NCBI RefSeq assembly: GCF_028476545.1
Contig: NW_026732583.1
Span: 62,001-126,000, forward strand
Direction: 5' to 3'
DNA: 64,000 nt
Source: Physella acuta
Lineage: Eukaryota; Mollusca; Gastropoda; Physidae
Shown: piece after piece, positions 27,520 to 52,852 of the stretch
Layout: the number at the start of each line of letters is the position of its first letter
Position numbering within the stretch: position 1 is the stretch's first letter
Position numbers and translations under genes: made by a program
Notes under the pieces: generated by a model
What the model was told of the DNA's origin: nothing
Database searches by the model: none
The model's input: only the letters and a program-made list of their open reading frames with translations

Positions 27520-28675
27520 TGGTCAGTGTGTCTAGTTAGGGCTGGGCCATGTGTCCAGTATTAGGTCCATGTGTCCATTTAGGGCTGGTCCATGTGTCCA
27601 GTATTAGGTCCATGTGTCCAGCTACATTAGGTCCATGTGTCCAGTTACATTAGGTCCATGTGTCCACTTTCATTAGGTCCATGTGTCCACTTACATCAGG
27701 TCCATGTGTCCACTTGCATTAGGTCCATGTGTCCAGTTACATTTGGTCCATGTGTCCAGTATTAGGTCCATGTGTCCAGCTACATTAGGTCCATGTGTCC
27801 AGTTACATTAGGTCCATGTGTCCAGTTACATTAGGTCCATGTGTCCACTTACATTAGGTCCATGTGTCCAGTTACATTAGATCCATGTGTCCAGTTACAT
27901 TAGGTCCATGTGTCCACTTACATTAGGTCCATGTGTCCACTTACATTAGGTCCATGTGTCCAGTTACATTAGATCCATGTGTCCAGTTACATTAGGTCCA
28001 TGTGTCCACTTACATTAGGTCCATGTGTCCACTTACATCAGGTCCATGTGTCCACTTGCATTAGGTCCATGTGTCCAGTTACATTAGATCCATGTGTCCA
28101 GTTACATTAGGTCCATGTGTCCACTTACATTAGGTCCATGTGTCCACTTACATTAGGTCCATGTGCCCAGTTACATTAGGTCCATGTGTCCTGCTACATT
28201 AGGTCCATGTGTCCAGTTACATTAGGTCCATGTGTCCAGTTACATTAGGTCCATGTGTCCAGCTACATTAGGTCCATGTGTCCAGCTACATTAGGTCCAT
28301 GTGTCCAGTTACATTAGGTCCATGTGTCCACTTACATTAGGTCCATGTGTCCAGCTACATTAGGTGCATGTGTCCTGTTACATTAGGTCCATGAGTCCTG
28401 TTACATTAGGTCCATGTGTCCAGCTACATTAGGTCCATGTGTCCAGTTACATTCGGTCCATGTGTCCAGTTACATTAGGTCCATGTGTCCAGTTACATTA
28501 GGTCCATGTGTCCAGTTACATTAGGTCCATGTGTCCTGCTACATTAGGTCCATGTGTCCAGTTACATTAGATCCATGTGCCCAGTTACATTAGGTCCATG
28601 TGTCCAGTTACATTCGGTCCATGTGTCCAGTTACATTCGGTCCATGTGTCCAGTTACATTAGGTCCATCTGTCCT
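27520..28675. repeat. 23-bp satellite, about 50 copies
   Basis: The phrase ttaggtccatgtgtccag plus ttaca repeats every 23 bp. The first units are more irregular. Variants (ttacatt, ctacatt, cttacatt, tgttacatt) recur in runs. Confidence 0.95.
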
Positions 28676-29517
28676 GGTAAGACTAGCCCGGCTGTGACAG
28701 GCCCACGCTAACGTTGACAAACGGGCGAATCTCTAAACACGACTTGCTCCGCGAGACGTCCAAGTTTGTCCAGCAAGTACTGGACCAGTTTACCAGCAAA
28801 CGGATTTGTTTGACGTCAGGGATTCCGGACCAAGATACAATGACGTCATAGAGGAGTTCACGTGACTACAGGGAGACCATTCGAACCTTTAGATAATTTT
28901 AACAGTATTCACCGCTTTACACCTCAGCACTTCATCGTATACGGAGTAAAAGGGACTTATCTTCATCGGGCAACAAGTCTAAATCCAGATTTATCAAAAT
29001 TCACTTGATGCGCAATTCTTTGTTCTTCTACATTCTATTCTATTTTTTAAAGTTTAAGTGATTAATTTTATTAAAAATCATGTCTTTTCCCGAGTTGCCA
29101 TCCCCCATATAAGCAGCCTATATCGAGAAATTTTAGGGGAGATCACTCCCGCTTTTAATTTTAATTTAAAGGAGGTGTGATTTAAACATTGAGTAATGTC
29201 CAAATTTGTATATTTTAGATGCGATGTTTCACATCAACACGTGATAATCTTCCAAGTTAATAGACCAACTGTTGCCGGTGTTTTAAAAGATAGCGATTAC
29301 CTTCATTGACACAAAACAATTGAACATAATACCTATTAATATTGTCTTGTGGCCTAATTTTTATCTGATAAAAATTGTCCATATAACATGTTAAAGAGCT
29401 TAAAATCAGAGAACTTTTGTCCTAGTGTACGATGGACTTGATGACGACCTACAAACGGCAGGATCTAATCAATGACTACCTACTGACATGAGACCGAGAA
29501 ATAAAGTGGAGAATGTT
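28676..29517. other. Unique non-coding DNA
   Basis: No gene is recognised; AT-rich after 29000. Confidence 0.4.
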
Positions 29518-29525
29518 GAACCAAG

Positions 29526-30447
<922 letters not shown>

Positions 30448-30459
30448 GAACCAAGTAGA

Positions 30460-31577
30460 ATTTGTTGTTCCCCAGAAATCCCACGTTATATAAAGTTGAA
30501 CCTGTTGATTCCCAGAAATCCCAGCCTGTATATAAATCAGCCCCTGTTGTTATATAAAGTTGAACCTGTTATCCCAGCCTGTATATAAATCAGCCCCTGT
30601 TGTTATATAAAGTTGAACCTGTTATCCCAGCCTATATATAAATCAGCTCCTGATGTTATATAAAGTTGAACCTATTATCCCAGCCTGTATATAAATCAGC
30701 CCCTGTTGTTATATAAAGTTGAACCTGTTATCCCAGCCTGTATATAAACCAGCCCCTGTTGTTATATAAAGTTGAACCTATTATCCCAGCCTGTATATAA
30801 ACCAGCCCCTGTTGTTATATAAAGTTGAACTTATTATCCCAGCCTGTATATAAATCAGCCCCTGTTATATAAAGTTGAACCTATTATCCCAGCCTGTATA
30901 TAAATCAGCCCCTGTTGTTATATAAAGTTGAACCTGTTATCCCAGCCTATATATAAATCAGCTCCTGATGTTATATAAAGTTGAACCTATTATCCCAGCC
31001 TGTATATAAATCAGCCCCTGTTATATAAAGTTGAACCTATTATCCCAACCTGTATATAAATCAGCCCCTGTTGTTATATAAAGTTGAACCTGTTATCCCA
31101 GCCTACATATAAATCAGCTCCTGATGTTATATAAAGTTGAACCTACTATCCCAGCCTGTATATAAATCAGCCCCTGTTGTTACATAAAGTTGAACCTGTT
31201 ATCACAGCCTATATATAAATCAGCTCCTGTTGTTATATAAAGTTGAACTTATTATCCCAGCCTGTATATAAATCAGCCCCTGTTATATAAAGTTGAACCT
31301 ATTATTCCAGCCTGTATATAAACCAGCCCCTGTTGTTATATAAAGTTGAACCTGTTATCCCAGCCTGTATATAAATCAGCCCCTGTTATATAAAGTTGAA
31401 CCTATTATCCCAGCCTGTATATAAATCAGCCCCTGTTGTTATATAAAGTTGAACCTATTATCCCAGCCTGTATATAAATCAGCCCCTGTTGTTATATAAA
31501 GTTGAACCTATTATCCCAGCCTGTATATAAACCAGCCCCTGTTGTTATATAAAGTTGAACCTGTTATCCCAGCCTGC
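30460..31577. repeat. 53-bp satellite carrying TATA-box-like motifs, about 21 copies
   Basis: The unit runs gttatataaagttgaacctg, ttatcccagcct, gtatataaatcagccc and ctgtt. Some units are 50 bp because tgttgttata is shortened. It starts right after the family C transposon. Confidence 0.93.
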
Positions 31578-31992
31578 AAGCCATGGTTGCAGTAGAAGCC
31601 CCCGAACGACGTGCTCTTATAAACATAATTACTTTATGTAATCGAGCCGATAAGCAAAGCAAATAAAATCACAGACCGCGACTACAACAATCTGGCTTTA
31701 ACCTGAACGGTCGAGGATATAAGCAAGGGTAGCCTGGGTTCACTTGAAAATTTATGACGTTTTTTTTTTTAAAGTAAACAAATTTTGTAAGGCTTAATCC
31801 CATTCAAGTGCTCATTTTATTTTACTTTTTTTAGACGCGTTGAGAAAGATTGCTGAATACTGAAGTGACGTCATGCTGATTTCAACTATCGATTATATTG
31901 ATATGATTCGGTAAACTTTCACACATTTTTGGCACATGCCGGCAGATTTAAGGTTGGTCAAAACTCTATTTGTAAGCTGGGGTGTCTGAAAG
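31578..31992. other. Unique non-coding DNA
   Basis: No gene is recognised. Confidence 0.4.
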
Positions 31993-32325
31993 TTGGTGGT
32001 GGTGGTGTGTGTGTGTAGTTGGTGGAGGTGGGTGTGTAGTTGGTGGAGGTGGGTGTGTAGTTGGAGGTGGGTGTGTAGTTGGAGGTGGGTGTGTAGTTGG
32101 TGGAGGTGGGTGTGTGGTTGGTGGAGGTGGGTGTGTAGTTGGAGGTGGGTGTGTAGTTGGAGGTGGGTGTGTAGTTGGTGGAGGTGGGTGTGTAGTTGGT
32201 GGAGGTGGGTGTGTAGCAGGTGGAGGTAGGTGTGTAGTTGGTGGAAGTGGATGTGTAGTTGGTGGAGGTGGGTGTGTAGTTGGTGAAGGTGTGTGTGTAG
32301 TTAAGGCCGGTAGGTTTGTAGTTTG
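31993..32325. repeat. G-rich 15/21-bp minisatellite
   Basis: The phrases gttggtggaggtgggtgtgta and gttggaggtgggtgt alternate. Plus-strand runs of two to three Gs are spaced closely enough for G-quadruplex folding. Gly/Val/Cys and Trp/Arg open frames are artefacts of the period. Confidence 0.9.
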
Positions 32326-32754
32326 TGAAATGTATTGTGAAGATGGTAGAATTGTATATATCTGTTCAAGAACTGTATGCTGTAACTATGTGGGTATTCC
32401 AGTAATTCTCCTATACATTTGGGTGGGGCTAATAAAATGACATTGGTACCTGTGGGGTGGGGGTAAAGGTGTGAACTTAGTCAATGTGGATGTCAAACTT
32501 TAGCCAACAAAAATAAAAAAAATAAAAATCCTGCCGGTAAATAAAACCTCGAATATCCGATTTTGTTGACAGTAAATCATGAGCCAGTGCCACGCCTTTC
32601 ATAAAATTTTGACAACTTTTTTTGTATTGCTCGGCGACTTTTTGTAGTAGTGCTCTTGATGATTTATTAACACGACGCACATACGGTACTGGGGTACTTG
32701 AGTCACTCTGTTTTCTTCTGACGCCACTACACATTCATAGGTGGATCAATAGGC

Positions 32755-32963
32755 AGAGGAAGGTGCACATGTTAGGTGAAGGTGTACACATGGTAGATGA
32801 AGGTGTACACACGGTAGATGAAGGTGTACACACGGTAGGTGAAGGTGTACAAACGGTAGGTGAAGGTGTACACACGGCAGTTGAAGGTGTACACAAGGTA
32901 GGTGAAGGTGTACAAACGGTAGATGAAGGTGTACACACGTTAAGTGAAGGTATACACAGCTCA
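32755..32963. repeat. 21-bp minisatellite, 10 copies
   Basis: The phrase ggtgaaggtgtacacacgg plus ta repeats with a few changes (gatgaagg, acaaacgg). Confidence 0.92.
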
Positions 32964-32965
32964 TG

Positions 32966-33335
32966 GTATAAGGTCACATCGCTCCTGGTACAGGGTCATA
33001 CAGCTTCATATAAGGGGTCACACAGCTTCTTGTATTGGGTCATACAGCTCCATGTATTGGGTCACACAGCTCCATGTATGGGGTCACACAGCTCCATGTA
33101 TTGGGTCACACAGCTCCATGTATTGGGTCACACAGCTCCATGTATTGGGTCACACAGCTCCATGTGTAGGGTCACACAGCTCCATGTATGGGTCACACAG
33201 CTCCATGTGTAGGGTCACACAGCTCCAAGTATGGGGTCACACAGCTCCATGTATGGGGTCACACAGCTCCATGTATTGGGTCACACAGCTCCATGTATTG
33301 GGTCACACAGCTCCATGTATGGGGCACCACAGCTC
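32966..33335. repeat. 22-bp minisatellite, about 17 copies
   Basis: The phrase gggtcacacagctccatgta plus tt repeats. It abuts the 21-bp array directly, although the two units are unrelated. Confidence 0.92.
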
Positions 33336-34627
33336 CTGTTATATATGCGCGCCGGTACACAACCAACAGCGCATGTTGACACCGCAAGTCGAGCCAGCCG
33401 TGTGACGTCACACGGGCCCCAAACATGCAGCCGTTGAGTGGGGACAATCAAACACATTCAGATAGCCATGACGGCCTACGGGACAAGCGCTGACTGTCTG
33501 ACCCTCACGGTCCCGTGTTGCATAAGGCCGGCCATTGTGGCGGCCAGGTAATTTTGTACACCCCCAATAGACAGGCAGTCAAGCATGCCAGATTGTACAT
33601 GAATAGTTGCTCGGGGTTGCCTGAATGCGAGTGAATTAATATAATGACTGGTTGAAAACCTTGCAGAAAAGAAGCGAAACAACAACTAGGCTAAAAGCAT
33701 CTCGCTATGTAATTTTTCTATCGGCTGAATGGTAGTCATGTTACATAATTTGAACCGTATTTTGTATCCATGTTCAAATCATGAAGTAAAAATACAAATT
33801 TGTCTCATGAAAAAAAACAATCTTTTACAAATCAAATATTTCTGTCAGCAAACAAGAATATCTTATCAAATACACAACTTTCAATGACGTCATACTTATA
33901 TTAAAACTGGTCACCTGAATGACAGAACAATAACTCTCCAGCCAATGAAATCATTCGAGAGGAACAGAAATAGACGTATCACGTGTAACATAACAGAATT
34001 TTTTATTTAAAAAAAAATTATCACAAATGCTGAGCATAACCTTTTCAGTAACCCAGTGAATGTTATCTAACGTCCAAATCTGGTGTACTTGAGTCCTTAA
34101 TAATTGAGTGATTTTCAAGTGGGATTTTTTTTTACTACGTGTTGTAAAATCAATATTTTATGTGTAGCCTAAATTAAACTGTAGTGTTAAGTAGAATTTT
34201 GGCGGATTGATTTAAATTATGTAGGCCTATTGGTAAGGATTACATTTAGAATGTTTTAATTTGTCTTGCGCCAAGCCTAGATGAACGAAAATTATAAAAT
34301 AAACTATACCATTAACGGTTGTTCTTCGTTTAGTTTTCTTAATCAAAACGTCAGAAACAAGGTCAGTACTGAGATATGCTTTACACATTGACGTGGCTAA
34401 AAATATCAATCTGTGAAACCATTATAACGTGAGGCTTTTTCCCAATGCCACTGTGTAATTAACGTGTACACGTGTACACATTAAAATAATGCGTATTGTA
34501 GGTTCACGAGATGCCTTGGTCTTCAGCCTAACCCTTAACCTAACGTATTGTGCAGCTAACGGCAATCAATAAAAAAAACTGCTGTGAAAATATTATCACA
34601 CTCCCAATGCAATAACTCATTCATGAA
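33336..34627. other. Unique DNA with a GC-rich pocket
   Basis: The stretch 33345-33560 is GC-rich and unlike its surroundings. It holds an ATG near 33468 followed by 26 codons and a donor-like gccag|gtaatt. No family match or partner exon was found, so no gene is called. The remainder is AT-rich. Confidence 0.35.
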
Positions 34628-34840
34628 GCATGAATGGTACGGATATTCCAACCCTAACTCAAACCTCCAATTGAAACAAACTAGATACACTACACAGCAT
34701 GAATGGTACGGATATTCCAACCCTAACTCAAACCTCCAATTGAAACAAACTAGATACACTACACAGCATGAATGGTACGGATATTTCAACCCCAACTCAA
34801 ACCTCCAATTGAAACAAATTAGATACACTACACAGCATAC
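34628..34840. repeat. 69-bp tandem repeat, 3 copies
   Basis: The phrase tgaatggtacggatattcca recurs at 34631, 34700 and 34769 with very few changes. Confidence 0.93.
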
Positions 34841-34894
34841 GCGGTACTGATTTCAGCTCAAACTAGCTCCAGTAATCCCCCCCCCCCCCACTGT

Positions 34895-35530
34895 ACAGAG
34901 AAATAAACCCAACCCTGTACAGAGAAATAAACCCCATCCTGTAGAGAGATATAAACCCAACCCTGTAGAGAGAAATAAACCCCACCCTGTAGAGAGAAAT
35001 AAACCCCACCCTGTAGAGAGAAATAAACCCAACCCTGTAGAGAGAAATAAACCCAACCCTGTAGAGAGAAATAAACCCCATCCTGTAGAGAGAAATAAAC
35101 CCCACCCTGTAGAGAGAAATAAACCCCATCCTGTAGAGAGATATAAACCCAACCCTGTAGAGAGAAATAAACCCCACCCTGTAGAGAGAAATAAACCCCA
35201 CCCTGTAGAGAGAAATAAACCCCACCCTGTAGAGAGAAATAAACCCAACCCTGTAGAGAGAAATAAACCCCACCCTGTAGAGAGAAATAAACCCAACCCT
35301 GTAGAGAGAAATAAACCCCACCCTGTAGAGAGAAATAAACCCAACCCTGTAGAGAGAAATAAACCCAACCCTGTAGAGAGAAATAAACCCCACCCTGTAG
35401 AGAGAAATAAACCCAACCCTGTAGAGAGAAATAAACCCCACCCTGTAGAGAGAAATAAACCCAACCCTGTAGAGAGAAATAAACCCCACCCTGTAGAGAG
35501 AAATAAACCCCACCCTGTAGAGAGAAATGA
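34895..35530. repeat. 24-bp satellite, about 26 copies
   Basis: The phrase ccctgtagagagaaataaac plus ccca or ccaa repeats. Three minus frames remain open for over 200 codons each, which by itself shows that they are repeat artefacts. A short poly-C run precedes it at 34878. Confidence 0.95.
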
Positions 35531-35681
35531 GCCTCACAACGAGAAGAGAAAGAGAGGTGTGAAACTGATGAGCAAGGGGAGAGAAACAAACACCAAAATG
35601 AATGGTGTCCACCCGGAAGTCCTGACACCTTCTCATCAGGACGGCAGGCACCCCTCCCCCCCCCCTACCCCCACATTACAG

Positions 35682-35882
35682 GAAGTGGGTGACAAACCGC
35701 AGCCTCAAAAAACAACGGATACCCCAGCGTCTTTTGTTACCTTGGGTCAAAGTTCAACGAGATTTGGTGACCTCCTAGCTGTGAATAATCGCAAGTTACC
35801 GGCATATTCCGGTACACCACACTCTCCCACGGGCGTAGACCATTCATTCAAGTTTGGCGATGAAATCCCTTTTTACCGGTGA
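35682..35882 (+). CDS. Candidate terminal exon of an unrecognised protein
   Basis: A strong acceptor (long C/T tract, then cacattacag) ends at 35681. In phase 0 it opens 66 non-repetitive codons, starting EVGDKPQPQK and ending DHSFKFGDEIPFYR, with stop TGA at 35880-35882. The stop overlaps an AATAAA polyadenylation signal (35882-35887). The layout is that of a 3' exon with an almost absent 3'UTR. The peptide is polar, Pro/Ser/Thr-rich, with no domain I recognise and no visible upstream exon in a matching phase. The frame is also open upstream into the C-rich tract, so the exact start relies on the acceptor. It could be chance. Confidence 0.33.
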   Translation, partial: EVGDKPQPQKTTDTPASFVTLGQSSTRFGDLLAVNNRKLPAYSGTPHSPTGVDHSFKFGDEIPFYR

Positions 35883-35887
35883 ATAAA

Positions 35888-36043
35888 GCTGATTACAGCA
35901 CAAGGACACAAAACATTAAAGAGACCTCTCGTCCTACTGTGTTCATGATATATTTAGTCGGTGGATATGATTTTGTTGTCCTTAAATTGTTAGCCTAATA
36001 ATCCTAATAATATAAAAAAATATATATGTATATAGGCTTATAT

Positions 36044-36112
<69 letters not shown>

Positions 36113-37316
36113 CTGGTAATCAGAGGTTAATTTTGAAATGTAATACAATGAGCCGACAAAGATTGTCTTAAAACCCCATCTAACTTAACTCGCTTATTAT
36201 TAGCGTGACAACAGAAAAGCGTTCATCTTTTCCCCTGTGAAGTCCTACAGATTTCCCACGCATGCTTGGTTAAATGTGTCCCAATTTTGGAAGTCACTGA
36301 CAGGATGACCTGGCCAAGCTGAGCCGTCCATTCAACTTCCGGTACACAGTTGACACCAAAAGGACTGATTACGTCACTACAGTATTTGAATGTGTTCATA
36401 ACTACACTAACTTGAAAAAAAAATAGCATGTTTAAAATCGTTGAATGTGTTCATACCTGTTTGAAAACGAAATGTAAACTTGTATACAATAGATCCGAGG
36501 AAGGCACGCGGAGAGAAGGGGATTCTTCAACAATAATAAAAAAAATGTTGTCCTATAGCTAGTGCATTAATCGACCGAACCTTATTCAACCCGTAGTAAC
36601 ACAATCGCTAAGCACCCCCATCCACACCCCCCCCCCTCATCCCTAGTTAAAATCTTCATGTTTAACTCAAAAAACGCCTTTTATTACATAACGTCTTCAT
36701 GCAAACAGCCACGGCGGTTGACGAATGAAAATCTCGCTTTCAACAGCACCAATGTTTGTATACCTATTGTAGTGGGCCGTGGCAAATAACACAGATTAAC
36801 GTGACACACAACATTAGGTGACACGTGATCCTGGGCCAACAGCACGCTGCCCCATTAACTTATCAATTATATGCTTGATTTTTTGTACACTCAGGACCGA
36901 TAACTACCGATGTAAGCGGGTTGTCGTTCTTGTTCGCACCATATGACACGTTGTAGATTGTTGGCCTACAAGCCTCAACTTCCGGTAAAGGACACTAGAA
37001 ATATTAGGTTTTGGTGCTCAACGCACCTGCTCCAAAATACCTGCTGAAACCTAAGTAACTTAAAAAAAATATATAATACACTGTGTGCTTTTAAAGATAG
37101 GTTTCAAGCAACGTTACTGTGTGCTTTTGAAGATAGGCTTCATGCAACGTTACGGTGTCGTCTCATTCTGTTGCTTAGACAAGAATCGGCGGGGGTTGGA
37201 AATAGGAAATAGAACCCCCATAATGAAAGAAGTATTACGTTAAGTTATTGACATTTAGAACGGTGCGCTCGTTTTGCTTTATATCCCTAATCCCAAAATT
37301 GTGTTTAAATATATGT

Positions 37317-37318
<2 letters not shown>
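35888..37318. other. AT-rich non-coding with a (TA)n tract
   Basis: A (ta)n tract lies at about 36055-36109. A 50-60-bp phrase (actgtgtgcttttaaagatag against actgtgtgcttttgaagatag) is duplicated near 37080 and 37119. No gene. Confidence 0.45.

Positions 37319-37402
<84 letters not shown>
37319..37402. repeat. (TA)n microsatellite
   Basis: About 84 bp of pure (at)n. Confidence 0.95.
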
Positions 37403-37404
<2 letters not shown>

Positions 37405-39528
37405 TACTCAAAACATACACGGTGCCACTGAGCCAGGCGCCATTAGTGAATCAAATCATATAAGCAGCAGGCTAACAGAGTAACACAAGTCACGTGAAGT
37501 CTTAGATTATGTTTTTGCTATAGAATGGGCTTTTCATACTGGGTAAGATGGTTGTGGGGGTGGGGGGAGGGATTGAGGGAATCCTAGCTGCCTAGTTATT
37601 AGCTGTAACCAGTATTAATTACTGAGACTGCTAGTAAAAACTTTACACTAGTTTGTTTTGTCAGTCAGTGTGAGTAAATTACTTCAACAAAACTCACCTC
37701 ACATAAAGGTCCATACACAATCAGTGACAATGTCTGGTATCAGACTACGATATCCCTAGTGGGGTCAACGATCTCATCAGCTTCCAGGTGCGACATCAGG
37801 TGAAGTCAGGGGCATGCCAGGTCTTTGAAAAATCAATTTTTATGCTTGGTTATATCCAGAACAGAATACACTTCTAAACGCACAAAGCCGCTGACAGAAA
37901 GGAGAGTTTGTTATTTTTAATCCCAATAATCCTGAATCAAGATATCCACGTTAATCCAGTACATCCAAGAAAAACGTTTGCCTCAACTAGCAGCTTGTCT
38001 TGATATAAACAACAGGCTGAACTAAAACACCACACGCAATAAAGATTTTTTTTTTTAAATAGTACGGCCAGACAATATTTGATAGAATAATTCAATCGGC
38101 CAGTGATAACTTTTAAATAGGATACAATTTAGTTACCTTATGGAGCCACGATAAAAATACGAACACAAAAACATTACCGACGCAATATTTTATCCTACCA
38201 ACTACATCTGTATTTGCCTACAATGTTCGACGATAACTCAGTAAAAAAAAATATCGATGTTTATTTTTAAAAACCAATAGTATTATTTCAGGAATAATTT
38301 AAACACAGTAGATCTAGATAATCCGTTCCCATTGTCAAGAAAATCCGAATACGCAGTTCTAGAGAAAAACAATGGGACTGATAAAAGTAAGGAGAGAGCA
38401 CATAGGTGGTCTAAGCAGTGGGATATTCCGTCACCGGCACAGTGTACAGCACGAGACGAGACGAGTTGCGAGTCTCCGAGTGTCGCCGAGTGCCATTCGC
38501 GTCTGCCCAGACAGCGACGTTTATGGTCTGCTATCGACAAGCAAGGGAGAGTAGGGCGGCGTGAAACGGTTTCAACGCCAACGGTTAACAAGACGATCAG
38601 CAGTCAGGGAACTTTTGAATTAACGCATTGGTCCAACGGGATTTCCCGTATTTAGAAGGTCTCAGACAATTTAGCGAATTAGTAGAATCTACGTCATATG
38701 GCAGTTTTAAAATATGTATATATTTTAAAACTGTAAATGTACATATTTTTTCTACATTTTTTAGACTGTAAATTTAAATTTTAAAACACAAAAAGGACAA
38801 GACAATTTTTTTTTTAAATGATGCAAATTATATGTACAAATAAGAAAGATCGGTAATCAAAAAATGTATCAATACAAGAAACTGTGAAAATGTTAAGAAC
38901 ATAATAGGGTTTTTAATACCCCCATAAAATTACAAATAGCACAGGAAAACAGCGTTCCCTAACTCTGTAATTAAAATACTGTTCCACGTAACACCATATA
39001 GTCTCCCTTGAAGAATGATAAAATAAATAGATCTACGAAAAATTACGGAAAGCGATTTCAAAATTGTAGGTAGAATCTACATAGTTTTTGTAACTTACTA
39101 TCAAAACGTTTTTTTTTTTTAAATTCAATCAATAAAATATTTTTAAAAAATTATGCAAAAGTTTACGTCACATTGTATTGTCTGCGGATCTTAGCCTACG
39201 TGTCAGGTAGGTTCTGTAGGTGGCTAAAATTTTGCTCGTAAGTTTCGATCAATGATGGAGAAGCGCGGCAGACAGAGGAATCAAGCTTTTAAAAACTTGC
39301 AAAAATGATAAAACAATCTATCTCGGCTTAGTAAAAGCACTAAATTATTATAAAAATGTGTAAAAGATATGAGCGACAGATGTGTTACGAAGTTTTCTTA
39401 TTTTCAATGCACTTAAAATTAAAAGCTTATAATAATAAGGTTTTTATACAAAGGTTACTTTTTACATTTTAGTATGTAGGTATTGTAATGATATGAGATT
39501 AAGTCGATATATATGTTTTAAAAACGTT
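37403..39528. other. Unique non-coding DNA with a GC-rich pocket
   Basis: The stretch 38390-38600 is CpG-rich in an otherwise AT-rich region and keeps frames open on both strands, but no family is recognised. It may be a regulatory element or an unrecognised exon. The rest is AT-rich with no exon support. Confidence 0.4.
38702..38733. repeat. Perfect 14-bp hairpin
   Basis: The arm cagttttaaaatat, the 4-base loop gtat, and the complementary arm atattttaaaactg form an exact inverted repeat. Confidence 0.8.
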
Positions 39529-39740
39529 CAGAGGCGTCGCGATGGGGGGGGGGGGGGGGTGCAGACCGCACCGGGTGACACGAAGGCAAAAAAAGCAAAA
39601 CATATACAGAAAAATGATAATTCCAGTTAATTAAGTGATTAATTAGAGTGAGTTAAATAGTCTTTTAAGAGCAAAGTTGACAAATCCCGACAAGGGTGGA
39701 GAGGAGGGGGTGACAACATCAAGCTGCATTTATCACCGAC

Positions 39741-39956
39741 CAGAGGCGTAGCGGGGGGGGGGGGGGGTTCGGACCGCACCGGGTGATACCATTTAGGGAG
39801 GTGACACCAAGGCAAAAAAGAGCAAAATATATAGAGAAAAACTTGAGGTGGGGGGTGTAAATCGAAAGTTCGAGGGGGGGGGGGGGTGACGCCTCTGGGG
39901 GGGGGGGACACCATTAAGTGCCGCGCCGGGTAACACCCGACCACGCTACGCCACTG
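39741..39956. mobile_element. Nested hAT-like MITE (family B), 216 bp
   Basis: It starts CAGAGGCGTAGCGGGG and ends GCTACGCCACTG. The flanking 8-mers tcaccgac and taactgac agree at six of eight positions, so the duplication is probably aged. Interior poly-G tracts; no coding. Confidence 0.6.
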
Positions 39957-39963
39957 TAACTGA

Positions 39964-40018
39964 CAGAGTTTCTTCCAAGCATCTCTTCGGGGAGGGGGGG
40001 GGGAGAAAGTCTACCGCC
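39964..40018. mobile_element. Left end of a hAT-like MITE (family A)
   Basis: The sequence cagagtttcttccaagcatc and the following tcttcgggg and poly-G match the family A end. The element then runs into the (at)n tract at 40020; its other end is not seen. Confidence 0.6.
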
Positions 40019-40232
<214 letters not shown>

Positions 40233-40307
40233 TTTTACGGGGGGGGGGGGGCACCATTAAGTGCCGCACCGGGTGACACCCGACCTCGCTACGCCACTGA
40301 AAACGTT

Positions 40308-41082
40308 TGTTAAGTGTCGCAACCGCACGACAAAGATTATTTGCCTAAACGCAGAATAGATAACTCAAAGAAAATGACAATTATCTGCCCCTTTAGCCAA
40401 GTCCGATGCCTTAAGAGTACATCCGTGGTAATTGTATTTATAGTGAGCTCACCAAACGGATTAAGTGTGCGCTATTTAAGTAGCGTCACAATGCGGGGGC
40501 GGGTGGGGGTGTTGTCCATACTGGGTACAAATATTTCCTTAATAAACTTGACAATTTGTTTTCGTTGGATAGTGTCACCCCTAGGATGGCGTCACCAGTG
40601 CGGTCCTTACCCTCTCCCACCCTCCCCACCCCATTTCAACCTACCTTTACCCTTGTGACGTTACTGCCAAGTCATTAATTTTTTCACATTTTTTTCAATA
40701 AGGTAAAATGAAGGGGAGGTTAAAAAAAAACGTCATTTATAAAAGACCCCTCGATAAGCTACATTTATGAAGACGTATGGAGAAAAAAAGTTTTCCCAGT
40801 AGGCCTACATGTTAAGTTTCAGCACACATTGGCATGAGGGAAAACAATTTAATACCGTTGACTATGCCTAGAAATAGCGTATAAAGAAAATACGCTTAAT
40901 ATTTTATAATTGTCTAGAAACATTAAATAAAAAGTCATTTTCAATAGGTTAGGCAAAAAGCGAAAAACATTAGTGCAAAACTCATGTTAGATCTAGATCT
41001 AGGCCTAAATGTTTTTTGGATGCACTCATTTATGTTAGAGGTAGCCTGTTCCTGCGAGATTTAGCGAGACAAACAAACCAAG
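40308..41082 (+). promoter_or_regulatory. Upstream region of PSMD2
   Basis: No TATA box is evident near the PSMD2 start, which fits a housekeeping gene. The 60 bp before the ATG are mildly GC-rich (cctgcgagatttagcgagac). No proteasome-gene-type regulatory motif could be assigned with confidence. Confidence 0.35.
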
Positions 41083-52599
<11,517 letters not shown>

Positions 52600-52846
52600 T
52601 CTCATGTAATTTGTGCTTTTTTTAAAGCAACATTTTTGTTTGAATGATTTGTATGATTGTCTTGAGAGATGTTCGACCATTGTTTTGTTTCAGCAGTTAA
52701 TTTTACCAATTGTAGTGTAGGAACAAGTCCACATTTTCAGAACCAATAGAATATGCTTTTTATGTTTCAGCTATTATATGGGTGGACCTTTTCTAATTCA
52801 AGTGCAGTTCGATTTTTATTTAATATTGTATCAGTTTAAATTTGAA

Positions 52847-52852
52847 AATAAA
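52847..52852 (+). promoter_or_regulatory. Polyadenylation signal of PSMD2
   Basis: AATAAA lies 248 bp after the stop codon, followed by a T/G-rich stretch (gattgttgtttctaatttg) near 52869. A second AATAAA lies at 52895-52900. The implied 3'UTR is about 270 bp. Confidence 0.7.

Noticed and set aside
33345-33560. GC-rich pocket with an ATG and gccag|gtaatt donor
   Set aside because: The 26-codon peptide is unrecognised and its phase does not fit the candidate terminal exon at 35682.
34853-35651. Three overlapping minus-strand frames of 200-262 codons
   Set aside because: All three frames are open over the same 24-bp satellite, which cannot reflect coding constraint.
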